Position numbers and translations under genes: made by a program
The notes under the pieces: generated by a model
Database searches by the model: none
What the model saw: only the letters and a program-made list of their open reading frames with translations
What the model was told of the DNA's origin: nothing
From: an uncultured Clostridia bacterium
GTDB lineage: Bacteria; Bacillota; Clostridia; TANB77; CAG-508
Assembly (NCBI GenBank): GCA_944392175.1
Contig: CALXVT010000007.1
Coordinates: 1 to 64,000, forward strand
Direction: 5' to 3'
DNA: 64,000 nucleotides
Shown: positions 44,923 through 54,836 of the stretch, one piece after another
How the letters are laid out: each line of letters starts with the position of its first letter
Position numbering within the stretch: position 1 is the stretch's first letter

Positions 44923-45441
44923 ATGGAAAATAAAATAAGTACAAGTATACAATATCAAATGACAAATGTTAAATTATTTGACGAAATATTTACAAATTGG
45001 AGAAGTTTTAATGAAAAATTACAGGCAGGACCAAATATTATGAGAAAATGGTTATGTGATGAATGGAATAATATAAAAGAAATATTAAAACAAAGAGATG
45101 ATTTAATTGTAAAAGATATCAACAAAGAAGTAACTGCAAATGATTTTGATATAACATTTAATAAATCAGATTCAGGAGTAAGCATATTCTTTTTTAAATT
45201 TCCTGAATATGAATACAATGATGCTGCTAGTAAATATGTTGCATTAGCGTTAACTCCTGCTATGCCTAGATATTTTACATTAGAATATTCAGAAAGCTTT
45301 TTAACAAAGGAAAGACAATTTGTTTTTGGTGAATTTAAAGTTGATGAAAATACTAGAACAAAAAAACATTTAAATTATGGAACGGTAGACAATGATAGAT
45401 TAACATTTTTTGCAGGGCTTGTGCTAAATAAGGTTGGCTAA
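44923..45441 (+). CDS. Unknown soluble protein
   Basis: A 172-residue protein of no family I know. Helical N-terminus (F-D-E-I-F-TNWRSFNEKL, WNNIKEILKQRDDL), then a beta-rich half (SIFFFKFPEYEY, YVALALTPAMPRYFTLEYSES, RQFVFGEFKV). No signal or membrane segment. The C-terminal half recalls small proteins that report 'protein of unknown function' near zinc-ribbon genes, but I cannot name it. AAGGAG precedes the ATG; it ends the Nudix-YgjV-zinc operon. Confidence 0.6.
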   Translation: MENKISTSIQYQMTNVKLFDEIFTNWRSFNEKLQAGPNIMRKWLCDEWNNIKEILKQRDDLIVKDINKEVTANDFDITFNKSDSGVSIFFFKFPEYEYNDAASKYVALALTPAMPRYFTLEYSESFLTKERQFVFGEFKVDENTRTKKHLNYGTVDNDRLTFFAGLVLNKVG

Positions 45442-45451
45442 ATTATGAATA

Positions 45452-45479
45452 TTGATAAAAATGAAAAATATGTTATAAT
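45452..45479 (+). promoter_or_regulatory. SigA-type promoter for the 45517-45975 gene
   Basis: TTGATA, 16-base spacer ending TATGT, TATAAT; then a short leader with GCGGAGG. Confidence 0.6.
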
Positions 45480-45516
45480 AGTACAGGTAACATAAACAGT
45501 TGAAGCGGAGGACAAT

Positions 45517-45975
45517 ATGAAGAGAAAGAAGTTTTTTCAGCGGAAAAAAACATATGAAAGATTTCAAGGAGAAAGGTACGAAGACCTTGTAGAAAAACTT
45601 TCAGAATGGATTGCAGATGAGCACATAAAAATACGTTTTAGAAAAGATTCTTCAAAAGAAGATGATAAAGAACTCTTTAAAGAGTATTTAAAGGGAGAAC
45701 GTAATATCGTGTATTCTGCAGCATATATGAAACTTTTGGACATAATAGAATGCCCACAAATGTACCAAAAGTTTTATGGTGTATCATTTTGGAATCCGGG
45801 TGATCCTAATCTGATAAAGATTACGCCAAAATCAGGATTCTATCGGAGCCTATCATATGGTAAGTCGAATTTTTCAACATTAAAAAAAGTAAGATTTGAT
45901 AGAAAGGTTGAATATTGGATGGACATCAAAAAGATGGCTTTATTGAAAATTTCGGTGAGAACTAGATTTCTATGA
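45517..45975 (+). CDS. Orphan basic protein of atypical composition
   Basis: A 152-residue protein, very basic at the start (MKRKKFFQRKKTYERF) and end (FDRKVEYWMDIKK, SVRTRF). Central helical part includes LVEKLSEWIADEHI and ELFKEYLKGERN. No membrane segment. Function not recognised. Codons such as CGG, GCG, CTT and CCG make it less AT-biased than pepF and the upstream genes, like the other orphan units. It is a single gene with its own promoter, GGAGG and terminator. Possibly nucleic-acid binding, judged from charge alone. Confidence 0.6.
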   Translation: MKRKKFFQRKKTYERFQGERYEDLVEKLSEWIADEHIKIRFRKDSSKEDDKELFKEYLKGERNIVYSAAYMKLLDIIECPQMYQKFYGVSFWNPGDPNLIKITPKSGFYRSLSYGKSNFSTLKKVRFDRKVEYWMDIKKMALLKISVRTRFL

Positions 45976-46006
45976 AATGCTTTATATAGTGAGTATGAAG
46001 CGGAAC

Positions 46007-46048
46007 AAAAAATAACCTTTAGAGTATATTACACTAAAGGTTATTTTT
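46007..46048 (+). terminator. Terminator of the 45517-45975 gene
   Basis: AAAATAACCTTTAG / CTAAAGGTTATTTTT, 14-bp stem followed by T's. Confidence 0.85.
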
Positions 46049-46090
46049 GTTGATTTTAAAAAAACATATTGATATAATTAAGAAAAAATT

Positions 46091-46210
46091 ATGAACTTTA
46101 GTGATGCTCCTGAACTCTACAGATAGCCTGCCAGTATGATTATAGCTCACTCTAACAAAATTAAAAATTTTTAGAGTGGCTTGATTTCGATAGTGGCTTA
46201 AAGTTCAAAA
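46091..46210 (+). repeat. Long imperfect GAACTTTA palindrome upstream of pepF
   Basis: TGAACTTTAG at the left, CTTAAAGTTCAAAA at the right, with an inner ACTCTAA...TTAGAGT hairpin and CTCTACA-ATAGCC. The same blocks recur at 47991-48074. Confidence 0.75.
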
Positions 46211-46223
46211 AAGGAGAAAATAT

Positions 46224-47990
46224 ATGGAAAATAAATACGAATGGAATTTATCAGATATTTATAAGTCAAAAGAAGATTTTGAAAAAGATAAAGAAAATTT
46301 AAATAAAAAATTAGATGAAATAGTTAAATATAAAGGAATATTAGCTGATTCATCAGATAATATATATAATTACTATAAATTATATGAAGAAATAGTAGAG
46401 ATAATATGCAAATTATATTCATATGGAATGCTAAGATATCATAAAAACATGGCAGATTCTAAAGGTATTTCAATATTTAAAGAAGTAGAGGCTTTAGATA
46501 GTAAAATTGATGAAGTAACAGCTTTTGCAGTTCCTGAACTAACTGAAATGGATGCAGAAAAATTAAAACAATATCTTAAAGAAGATAAAAGATTAGAAGC
46601 ATATTCTAAAACAATTAATGATATTATAGAAAGCAAAAAACATATTTTAAGTAAAGATGTAGAAGAGGTTCTAGCAAAATTTTCAAATGTACTAATTGGA
46701 TATAAAAATACATATGAAATTTTTGCAAATACAGAAATGAAATTTGAACCAATAAAAGATGAAGATGGGAATCTTGTAGAAATAAATGAAGATAGTGCAG
46801 GCAAATATTTAAACAGTCCAAACAGAGAAGTAAGAAAAGCCACACATAATTCTTTAATTTCTGAATATGGAAAATATATAAATACATTAACCGAATTATA
46901 CTTAAATAATGTGAAACAAGATACTAAAATTGCAAATTTAAGGAATTATAAAAGTTCTTTGGAAAAAGCAATGGATAGAGATGAATCAAGCGTAAAAGTA
47001 TATAATACTTTAATAAAAACAGTTAATGAGAATTTAAGTATAAATCATAGATATACAAGTTTGAAAAAGAAATTATTAAATGTAGATGAATTACATATGT
47101 ATGATATGAATTATAATCCATTTTCAAGTAAAGGCAGTCTTACAGATATAGAAACTGCAGAAAAAGAAGTATTAGAAGCACTAAAACCAATGGGAAAAGA
47201 ATATGTAGCAAAAATAGAAGAGGCTTTTAATTCTAACTGGATGGATGTATTTCCATCTCCAAACAAAAGAACTAGTGCATATAGTATGAATACATACGGA
47301 GTACATCCATATGTATTAATGAATTATACAGGAACAAATTTTGATGTGTCTTCAATAGCACACGAATTTGGTCATGCAATGCATTCATATTATTCAAGCA
47401 TAAATCAAAATGCTTTAAATTATAGTTATAGTAAATTATTAGCCGAAATGGCATCAACAATAAATGAAATTTTATTTGCAGAATATAAAATAAGAAGTAC
47501 AGAAGATAAAGAAACTAAAAAAGAATTATTATATAATAGAATAAGTACTGTAAGAGCAACATTAACTCTACAAACAATGCTTGCAGAATTTGAAAAAGAA
47601 ATACATTCAAAAGTAGAAAATGGAGAAAACTTAAATCCAGAAATAATTGGAAATTATTATTTAGAACTTAACAAAAAATACTATGGAGATAGCCTAACAA
47701 TAGATGAATACAATAAAAATAATTGGATAAGAATACCACATTTCTTTAGGAATTTTTATGTGTATACATATGCAACAGGAATATCTTGTTCAATAGACAT
47801 TGCATCTAGAATTTTAAATAAAGAAGATGGATTAGTAGAAAAATATATAGATATGTTAAAATTAGGTGGAAGCAAGAAACCTTTAGAAATATTAAAAACA
47901 GTTGGAATCGATTTAGAAGATAAAAGGATATATGAAAATGCACTTAAATTCTATGAAAATGATATTAACGAACTAGAAAATTTAATTTAA
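46224..47990 (+). CDS. pepF: Oligoendopeptidase F (M3 family)
   Basis: Cytoplasmic zinc peptidase that cuts short peptides. The 588 residues match. Seen: the opening YEWNLSDIY, an oligopeptidase N-terminal helical region, the zincin motif HEFGHAMHSYYSS (HExxH), a downstream helix with AEMASTINE (third ligand Glu), LLYNRISTVRATLTLQTMLAEFE and IPHFFRNFYVYTYATG. AAGGAG is immediately after a palindromic repeat and precedes the ATG. It is flanked on both sides by copies of the same complex repeat in the same orientation, as if it were a cassette. Ends with a stop two bases before the second copy. Confidence 0.96.
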   Translation: MENKYEWNLSDIYKSKEDFEKDKENLNKKLDEIVKYKGILADSSDNIYNYYKLYEEIVEIICKLYSYGMLRYHKNMADSKGISIFKEVEALDSKIDEVTAFAVPELTEMDAEKLKQYLKEDKRLEAYSKTINDIIESKKHILSKDVEEVLAKFSNVLIGYKNTYEIFANTEMKFEPIKDEDGNLVEINEDSAGKYLNSPNREVRKATHNSLISEYGKYINTLTELYLNNVKQDTKIANLRNYKSSLEKAMDRDESSVKVYNTLIKTVNENLSINHRYTSLKKKLLNVDELHMYDMNYNPFSSKGSLTDIETAEKEVLEALKPMGKEYVAKIEEAFNSNWMDVFPSPNKRTSAYSMNTYGVHPYVLMNYTGTNFDVSSIAHEFGHAMHSYYSSINQNALNYSYSKLLAEMASTINEILFAEYKIRSTEDKETKKELLYNRISTVRATLTLQTMLAEFEKEIHSKVENGENLNPEIIGNYYLELNKKYYGDSLTIDEYNKNNWIRIPHFFRNFYVYTYATGISCSIDIASRILNKEDGLVEKYIDMLKLGGSKKPLEILKTVGIDLEDKRIYENALKFYENDINELENLI

Positions 47991-48074
47991 TGAACTTTAA
48001 GTAGGCTCATATAAGCTCTACATATAGCCCACTCAAACGAAATTAAAAATTTCTAGAGTGGCTTAAAGTTCAAA
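47991..48074 (+). repeat. Long imperfect GAACTTTA palindrome downstream of pepF
   Basis: TGAACTTTAAG and CTTAAAGTTCA at the ends; CTCTACATATAGCC and a TCTAGAGTGGCTT block inside match the copy at 46091-46210. It starts right after the pepF stop codon. Confidence 0.75.
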
Positions 48075-48095
48075 AACGTCGGAAAAGGAGATAAA

Positions 48096-51000
48096 ATGGG
48101 CGAAGTTAAATGGACAAATGAACAAAAACAAGCAATTGAAGAGAAAGGATCTAATATATTAGTTGCAGCAGCTGCCGGAAGTGGTAAGACAGCTGTTTTA
48201 GTAGAAAGAATAATTAATAGAATATTAAATGATAAGATTGATATAGATAAACTTTTAGTTGTTACCTTTACTAATGCAGCAGCAAGTGAAATGAGAGAAA
48301 GAATCTTAGATGCTATTTATAAAAAAATAGAAGAAGAGCCTTCAAATATAGAATTACAAAGACAAATAACTTTGCTTAATAAAGCTAGTATTTGTACAAT
48401 TCATTCATTTTGTTTAGATGTAATTAGAAATAATTTTTACGAAATAAATATATCTCCAAATTTTAGAATTGGAGATACTGCGGAAATAGAACTACTAAAA
48501 CAAGAAACATTGGACGATTTATTTGAAAAAAAATATTTTGAAGAAGACGAAGATTTCCTAAAATTGGTAGATACATATACTGGCTATAGAGGTGATGAGC
48601 CTTTAAAAGAACTAGTAATGGAAATATATAAGTTTATTCAAAGTAGTCCATTTCCAAGAAAATGGCTAGAAGAAAAAGTAGAAGAATTTAATATAAAAGA
48701 TTTAAGTTTAGATTTTGCTAAAACTAAATGGGGCAAATTAATTTTAGAAGAATATGAGAAAAATATAGATGAAACAATATTAGGATTAAAAAATGTAAAA
48801 AAAGATTTAGATTCAAATCCTGAACTTGAAAAATTTTCACAAGTTATAAGATTGGATTTAGAAAATTTAGAATTAATAAAAGCAAACTTGGATTCTTGGG
48901 ATAAAGTTTATGAATTAAGCCAAAGTTTCTCATTTACAAAATGGCCAGTAGATAGAAAAATACAATCAAATATTAAAGATGAAGCAAAGGAAAAAAGAGA
49001 TAAAATTAATAAAAAATTCAAAGGAATTAAAGACAAGATTTTTATATATACATCAAAAGAAGCTGTACAAGATTTACAAGAAGTATACGAAATACTTAAT
49101 TTATTAAAAAAAGTAGTATTAGAATTTGAAGAAGCATATAGCAAAGTAAAGTTGGAAAGAAATGTAATAGATTTTAATGATATAGAACATTTAGCTTTAA
49201 AAATTTTAATTAAAGAAGAAGATGGGAAATATGTACCAACAGAAGTTGCTAAAAAATATAAAGATAAATTTGAAGAAATTGCTATAGATGAATATCAAGA
49301 TAGCAATATGGTTCAAGAATATATTTTAACTTCAATATCTAAAGGCAATAACATCTTTATGGTTGGAGATGTAAAGCAAAGTATATATAAATTTAGACAA
49401 GCAATGCCAGAGTTGTTTTTAAGTAAATACGAAAGATATAAATTAAAAAAAGATAAAACTGAAAATGATGATTTAAAAATTCAACTTTTCAAAAACTTTA
49501 GAAGTAGAGAAAATATTTTAAGTACATCTAATTTAGTATTCCAAGAAATAATGAGTAAAAAATTAGGTGATGTAGAATATAACGAAGATGAATATTTAAA
49601 TTTAGGAGCAAATTATCCTGATATAGAAAATGTGGATTTTGCAGGAAAAACAGAAATAGATGTAATAAATTTAAATAAAAATCAAATAGAAGAAGAAACA
49701 GAAGATACAGAAAATAATGAGAGAATTGAAGATTCTATATTAGAAGCAAAATATGTAGCCAAAAAAATACAAGAATTGATTAATAGCAATTACTATGTCT
49801 TCGATAAAAAACAGGGATACAGAAAAATTACATATAAAGATATTGTAGTTTTATTAAGATCTACTGCAACACTTGCACCAATCTACGAAAAAGAAATTGC
49901 AGATTTAGGAATGCCAGTTTTTAGTGATACATCATCAGAATATTTAAATTCTGTAGAAATACAAACAATAATTTCTGTATTAAAAATAATAGATAATCCA
50001 ATGCAAGATATACCACTTGTAACAGTTATGAGATCTATGATTGGTGGATTTACAGATAATGATTTAATAGAAATTAGACTTGCTGATAAAAATTGTAATT
50101 TTTATGAAAGTATTTTAAAAGCTCAAGTACAAGTAAGTGAAGAATTAAGAATAAAGATAAATAATTTTCTAGAAAAAATAGAAAATTGGAGAGAAGCAAA
50201 TGAATATTTAAATTTAGATGAGCTTATTTGGAAAATTTATTTGGATACGGGATATTATAATTATGTAGGATTAATGCAAAATGGTAAATTAAGACAAGCT
50301 AATTTAAAAATGTTATTCGAAAGAGCAAAACAATATGAAAGTGCATCTTTTAAAGGATTATTTAATTTTATAAATTTTATAGATAAATTAAGATTAAGTA
50401 GTGGTGATTTAGGTTCAGCAAAAATCATTGGGGAAAATGAAGATGTAATCAGAATAATGAGTATCCACAAAAGTAAAGGACTAGAATTTCCTGTAGTATT
50501 TTTAAGTAGTACTGGCAAGAAGTTTAATATGCAAGATTTAAATAAAAAAGTATTATTACATCAAGATATTGGATTAGGTCCAACATACACAAATTACGAA
50601 AAGAAAATAGAATATCCAACACTTGCCAAAGAAGCGATAAAAATAGTAAGTAAAAAAGAAATATTAGCAGAAGAAATGAGGGTTTTGTATGTTGCATTAA
50701 CAAGAGCAAAAGAAAAATTGGTTATAACCGGTATAGAAAAAGATGTAAATGATTCAATAGATAGTAAACAAAAAGAATTGGAAATTTATAAAGATTCTAC
50801 CGAAAACAAAATGAATCCAAGCTTAGTTGTAAAATATAAATCTTATATAGATTGGATTGAATTAGTATATCTAAAAAACAAAGATAAAGATATTATGAAG
50901 TTTAATATAATAAACAAAAAAGACATATTAAAAGATAAATCAGAAGAAAAAGAAAGTGATATAGATATATTAAAAGAAATTCAAAATAGAGCTACATCAA

Positions 51001-51713
51001 AAGAGAATATGACTAAAATTAAACAAGAATTAGAATGGACATACAAATATGAAGAATCTGTAGAATTGCCAAGTGAACTTTCAGTTTCTAAAATAAAGGA
51101 ATTAAAGAAAAATGGACAAAACAAAAATCATAATCAAAATCAAGAAGCAAGTTTTGCAAAACCTAATTTCTTAATAGAAAAAACAGAGCTAACAGGAGCA
51201 GAAAAAGGTACAATAATGCACTTATGCTTACAAAAACTAAATTATAAAGAAGAATATGATTTAGAAAAATTAAAAAGAATGGTAAAATCTCTAGTAGAAA
51301 AAGAAATCATATTACCAAAAGAAGCAGAAAGTGTAAACTATAATAAAATACTAGAATTTTTGAAATCGGATATTTGGAAAGAAATGAAAGAAGCAAAATT
51401 GGTAGAACAAGAAAAGCCATTTTACTTTAATATAAAAGCAAATGAAATATATGATGTAAAATCAGAAGAAGACATATTAGTACAAGGTATAATAGATTTA
51501 TATTATATAAACAAATATAACGAATTAGTTTTAGTTGACTATAAAACAGATTATGTAGAAAATAATGATGAAGAAAGTTTAAAAGAAAAATATGACATAC
51601 AACTTGCGATATACAAAAAAGCATTAGAAAAAGCATTAGATAGAAAAGTAGATAAAGTATATATCTACTCAACATGGCTTGGAAGAGTCATTACAATTAA
51701 TTTTGAACTTTAA
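48096..51713 (+). CDS. addA: ATP-dependent helicase/nuclease subunit A
   Basis: UvrD-type 3'-5' helicase with a RecB-like nuclease domain; with AddB it processes DNA ends for recombination repair. The 1205 residues match. Seen: motif I VAAAAGSGKTAVL, VVTFTNAAASEMRERI (Ia), IDEYQDSN (II), VGDVKQSIYKFRQA (III), RIMSIHKSKGLEFPVVF (V), RVLYVALTRAKEKL (VI), then near the C-terminus the nuclease core with GIIDLYY and LVDYKTDYV (D-x-K). addB is normally adjacent but is absent here; pepF lies upstream. The last codons (INFEL) are inside a palindromic repeat. AAGGAG precedes the ATG. Confidence 0.96.
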   Translation: MGEVKWTNEQKQAIEEKGSNILVAAAAGSGKTAVLVERIINRILNDKIDIDKLLVVTFTNAAASEMRERILDAIYKKIEEEPSNIELQRQITLLNKASICTIHSFCLDVIRNNFYEINISPNFRIGDTAEIELLKQETLDDLFEKKYFEEDEDFLKLVDTYTGYRGDEPLKELVMEIYKFIQSSPFPRKWLEEKVEEFNIKDLSLDFAKTKWGKLILEEYEKNIDETILGLKNVKKDLDSNPELEKFSQVIRLDLENLELIKANLDSWDKVYELSQSFSFTKWPVDRKIQSNIKDEAKEKRDKINKKFKGIKDKIFIYTSKEAVQDLQEVYEILNLLKKVVLEFEEAYSKVKLERNVIDFNDIEHLALKILIKEEDGKYVPTEVAKKYKDKFEEIAIDEYQDSNMVQEYILTSISKGNNIFMVGDVKQSIYKFRQAMPELFLSKYERYKLKKDKTENDDLKIQLFKNFRSRENILSTSNLVFQEIMSKKLGDVEYNEDEYLNLGANYPDIENVDFAGKTEIDVINLNKNQIEEETEDTENNERIEDSILEAKYVAKKIQELINSNYYVFDKKQGYRKITYKDIVVLLRSTATLAPIYEKEIADLGMPVFSDTSSEYLNSVEIQTIISVLKIIDNPMQDIPLVTVMRSMIGGFTDNDLIEIRLADKNCNFYESILKAQVQVSEELRIKINNFLEKIENWREANEYLNLDELIWKIYLDTGYYNYVGLMQNGKLRQANLKMLFERAKQYESASFKGLFNFINFIDKLRLSSGDLGSAKIIGENEDVIRIMSIHKSKGLEFPVVFLSSTGKKFNMQDLNKKVLLHQDIGLGPTYTNYEKKIEYPTLAKEAIKIVSKKEILAEEMRVLYVALTRAKEKLVITGIEKDVNDSIDSKQKELEIYKDSTENKMNPSLVVKYKSYIDWIELVYLKNKDKDIMKFNIINKKDILKDKSEEKESDIDILKEIQNRATSKENMTKIKQELEWTYKYEESVELPSELSVSKIKELKKNGQNKNHNQNQEASFAKPNFLIEKTELTGAEKGTIMHLCLQKLNYKEEYDLEKLKRMVKSLVEKEIILPKEAESVNYNKILEFLKSDIWKEMKEAKLVEQEKPFYFNIKANEIYDVKSEEDILVQGIIDLYYINKYNELVLVDYKTDYVENNDEESLKEKYDIQLAIYKKALEKALDRKVDKVYIYSTWLGRVITINFEL

Positions 51714-51732
51714 GGTCCGTCCCTAAAGTTCA
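51701..51732. repeat. GAACTTTA palindrome overlapping the addA stop
   Basis: TTTTGAACTTTA / TAAAGTTCAG around AGGTCCGTCCC; core as in copy 2, inverted. The left arm codes the AddA C-terminus and stop. Confidence 0.85.
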
Positions 51733-51752
51733 GGAAGGAACGAAAACGAGAT

Positions 51753-54700
51753 ATGCCAGTAGATACAAAAGAAATACCAGAAGAAATAAAATTAAGAGAT
51801 GAAGCAAATTTAAAAAAATTAAACGAAGTTGCTAAAGCAATGATTCTAAAATTTACACATGATAAATTAGGCATGGATGAAGAAGCAGTAGCAAGATTTT
51901 TTGATAAAACTGAATTTTTCCCAGATTATGAAATGGACTCTGAAACTATGGGAGAATACAACCTTATTAATGGTAAAATAGGAATAAATTCATCTATAAT
52001 TCAAGAAATTAGCAATGATTTATCATATCGTCAGTTTGAAGAGTTGCTAAATACTATAGGGACAATTATTCACGAAGAAGGACATAAATTTTCGTGGGAA
52101 TGGTCAAAAGCGCGAATTAATAAACAAATTGAGGAAGGTTTTGCAGATCTATTTGCTGATGAATGTATTGGATATTTTTTAGAGGAATATTCAGAAGAAT
52201 TAGCAAAGTTTGGTTTTGATATTAAGTATATAAATAGAATTAAAAATTATTTTGAAGCTGGATTTCCAATTCATAAAAGTTCATATGATGGTGAAGCGGA
52301 TTTTACAAGGTCTAGCTTAGTAGTTATAAAACAAAAAAAAGGAGAAATATATACTACAGAATATGAATATATTTTTGGAGATAAGGAAAAGTTCATAGAT
52401 ATTGCAGTAGATGCAATGGGTGACGGATATAGAAAAATATTAGAAGAACAAAGAGAAGATTTTAATTTAGGGAAAAAATATAATTATAAATACAATAAAA
52501 TGTTATTTGAACTATTAAAAGATATACAAATAAAAGAAGAAAAAAAGACAAAAGATTCTAGAACAAATGTGCTTTATATAAGGCAAAATATGATAAATGA
52601 GATTATTAGAATAAATAAAGTAAAAGCATATGCAAAAGAGCGAGGAATAGATATATATAATTTACATCCTGAAGAATATGAAATAGTAAGTGATGTTTTT
52701 AAAGAGAATACTCAAATTTTTTTTATGAATAATATAGAGAAATTTCAGGAAGATGTATTAGCAGGATATATAAGAAATTGTAAGACTATTGAAGATTTAT
52801 CAAAATTTGATATTTCTATAGGATTTTTTGCGAATGCGTATCCTGAAATGCTTAAATCAGGAAAATTTACTTTAAAAGAAATAGTAGAATATATGGCTGA
52901 AAGAGATATTTATAGCATAGATGATAAAAATGCAATAAAAATATTAACTAATAAAATTATAAAAGAATTTCAAGAAAATAGATTAGAAGGATATAATAGG
53001 AATGAATTGTTATCAATTATAAAAATAATTGTACAAAATACTGAAGAACCTAACAAAGAATTATTTGATGTAGTACAAGAAATTGATAAAAGAATGCCAA
53101 ACAAAACAGAGGAAGAACAGATAGAGATAGGCGCAGCTAAATTGACTACGAGTAGAGATTCAGATGGAAATATACTGGATTCAATAATTGCAGAAGCAAC
53201 AGTTGCAACTGTTAGTGGAATATTATTAATGAAAGATAGACCGGAAAAAGAAATTAATGATTATTCGTTAGTTAGACAAGCAACAGATGCATTTGAGGAA
53301 TTTTTAACAAAAAATGCTAAAAACAATCCTGAAGCTCTAAAGCAAATATTAGTAAGTTTACAAAAATATGAAGAAGAAGTAGAACAAGGAGAAGAAAAAT
53401 CAGAAATTTCTAAATCAGGATTTGAAATATTAAAAAACAAATATTTTAATTATCTAGAAAAAGATTTAAAGTTCCTAGAAACTAATCATTGCGAGATTTC
53501 AGATGAATTAAAAGAATATATAAAAAATAAAAAAATGATAAAAATTCCAGTAGGCTCAAATATAGATATGAAAAAAATAATAAATGTACATGAGTTATTA
53601 TTTTTAAATCACTATACTAAACTTATTAATGTTTTTAATAAAAATAATCTAATTAATGCATTCGAAAATAGCAGTATAGCAGGATCGACAAGAACTTTTT
53701 TTTATGATAGCGAAATGAGCAAATCAGATATGTCAACATATATTAAAGCATTAACAGAATATACAAAACATCATGAAAAAGAAGAGGATATTCAAGAAAT
53801 TTCTGAATATATAAAACATATTGATACAGTATATAAACCAACAAAAGAAAAAGAGACGTCAGTAAAAGAAGGATTAATGGAAGCTGTAAAAGATAGAATA
53901 CAAAAAAGAGAACATCCTGAACAAGATATTGAGAGACTATTACAACAACCAAAAGATTTGCAAAGTGAATTTGTTTTTGAAAATGCAATTGGAAATTTAG
54001 AAAGTAAGGTTAATTCAGGAGATGTAGAAAAATTAGATGAGGATACATTAAAAAGAGTTACAGTTAAAACAAAAGACCAATATTTGCAAGAGATATGTTT
54101 AGAAGCATTAAAGCAAAAATATATTACTTATGCATATACAACATCAAGTTTTATAAGTAATAATACAGGAATGAGAGAAGCAGGCAGAAAAGCTTATTTA
54201 ATGAGTCTAGGAAAAGAAAATGATAAAGAACAAGCAGAATGTTTAGAAACACTAGATAGAATTCACTTAAGAACAAAAGAAGTCCCAATAAATCCACAAT
54301 ATGTAAAAATAGATGATGATATCATAATAATATCTAAAAATTCTGATAGAAGTTTCAAAGCTTATAGTGCAGGTTGGGGAGAAGAACAAAAGACTGATTC
54401 TTATTTAGCAGAAGAACAAAATAGAAGGAAAAAAGGAATTTTTGCATTGTTTAAAAGTAAAGAAGATAAAGAAATGGTAGTTCAATCTATAGTAATTCAA
54501 AGAGATGAGGATAGGACTAAAGTTATAAATTTATATGAAACAGGTAGATTTGAAATAACAACTTTAGATACTAATATAAGATTAAAACATCCAAAAGTTA
54601 TAGAAAAAAAAGAAGCAAAACCAATAGATATAGGAAACAATGGAGCATTAGTTGTTAAAGATTCTATGCCAAAACAATTTGTAAAACATCAGTCAAAATT

Positions 54701-54773
54701 AGAAAGTAGAAGAAAAGAAAAAGATAAAATTCAAGAAACGGATTTTAAACATTATTTAAATAGAGATGATTAG
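51753..54773 (+). CDS. Large HExxH zincin-like protein of unknown function
   Basis: A 1006-residue protein whose N-terminal ~280 residues look like a zinc metallopeptidase: HEEGH at 107-111, EEGFAD (127-132) for the third ligand, and EYIFGDKEKFIDIAV near 210. It shares these with the 508-residue protein at 13226-14752, which has lost the catalytic Glu. Residues 280-850 are a long, charged, mainly helical region, then a beta-rich part (VKIDDDIIIISKNSDRSFK, VVQSIVIQRDEDRTKVINLYE) at about 850-945 and a basic disordered end. No signal peptide, so likely cytoplasmic. AAGGAACG weakly precedes the ATG. Ends in TAG. Its target is unknown; no small-family gene follows it. Confidence 0.75.
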   Translation: MPVDTKEIPEEIKLRDEANLKKLNEVAKAMILKFTHDKLGMDEEAVARFFDKTEFFPDYEMDSETMGEYNLINGKIGINSSIIQEISNDLSYRQFEELLNTIGTIIHEEGHKFSWEWSKARINKQIEEGFADLFADECIGYFLEEYSEELAKFGFDIKYINRIKNYFEAGFPIHKSSYDGEADFTRSSLVVIKQKKGEIYTTEYEYIFGDKEKFIDIAVDAMGDGYRKILEEQREDFNLGKKYNYKYNKMLFELLKDIQIKEEKKTKDSRTNVLYIRQNMINEIIRINKVKAYAKERGIDIYNLHPEEYEIVSDVFKENTQIFFMNNIEKFQEDVLAGYIRNCKTIEDLSKFDISIGFFANAYPEMLKSGKFTLKEIVEYMAERDIYSIDDKNAIKILTNKIIKEFQENRLEGYNRNELLSIIKIIVQNTEEPNKELFDVVQEIDKRMPNKTEEEQIEIGAAKLTTSRDSDGNILDSIIAEATVATVSGILLMKDRPEKEINDYSLVRQATDAFEEFLTKNAKNNPEALKQILVSLQKYEEEVEQGEEKSEISKSGFEILKNKYFNYLEKDLKFLETNHCEISDELKEYIKNKKMIKIPVGSNIDMKKIINVHELLFLNHYTKLINVFNKNNLINAFENSSIAGSTRTFFYDSEMSKSDMSTYIKALTEYTKHHEKEEDIQEISEYIKHIDTVYKPTKEKETSVKEGLMEAVKDRIQKREHPEQDIERLLQQPKDLQSEFVFENAIGNLESKVNSGDVEKLDEDTLKRVTVKTKDQYLQEICLEALKQKYITYAYTTSSFISNNTGMREAGRKAYLMSLGKENDKEQAECLETLDRIHLRTKEVPINPQYVKIDDDIIIISKNSDRSFKAYSAGWGEEQKTDSYLAEEQNRRKKGIFALFKSKEDKEMVVQSIVIQRDEDRTKVINLYETGRFEITTLDTNIRLKHPKVIEKKEAKPIDIGNNGALVVKDSMPKQFVKHQSKLESRRKEKDKIQETDFKHYLNRDD

Positions 54774-54836
54774 AGTTTTATTTAACTATTTAGCCTATTA
54801 TATATTGTCTAATCTCTAAAAAATATAGTCAAAACC

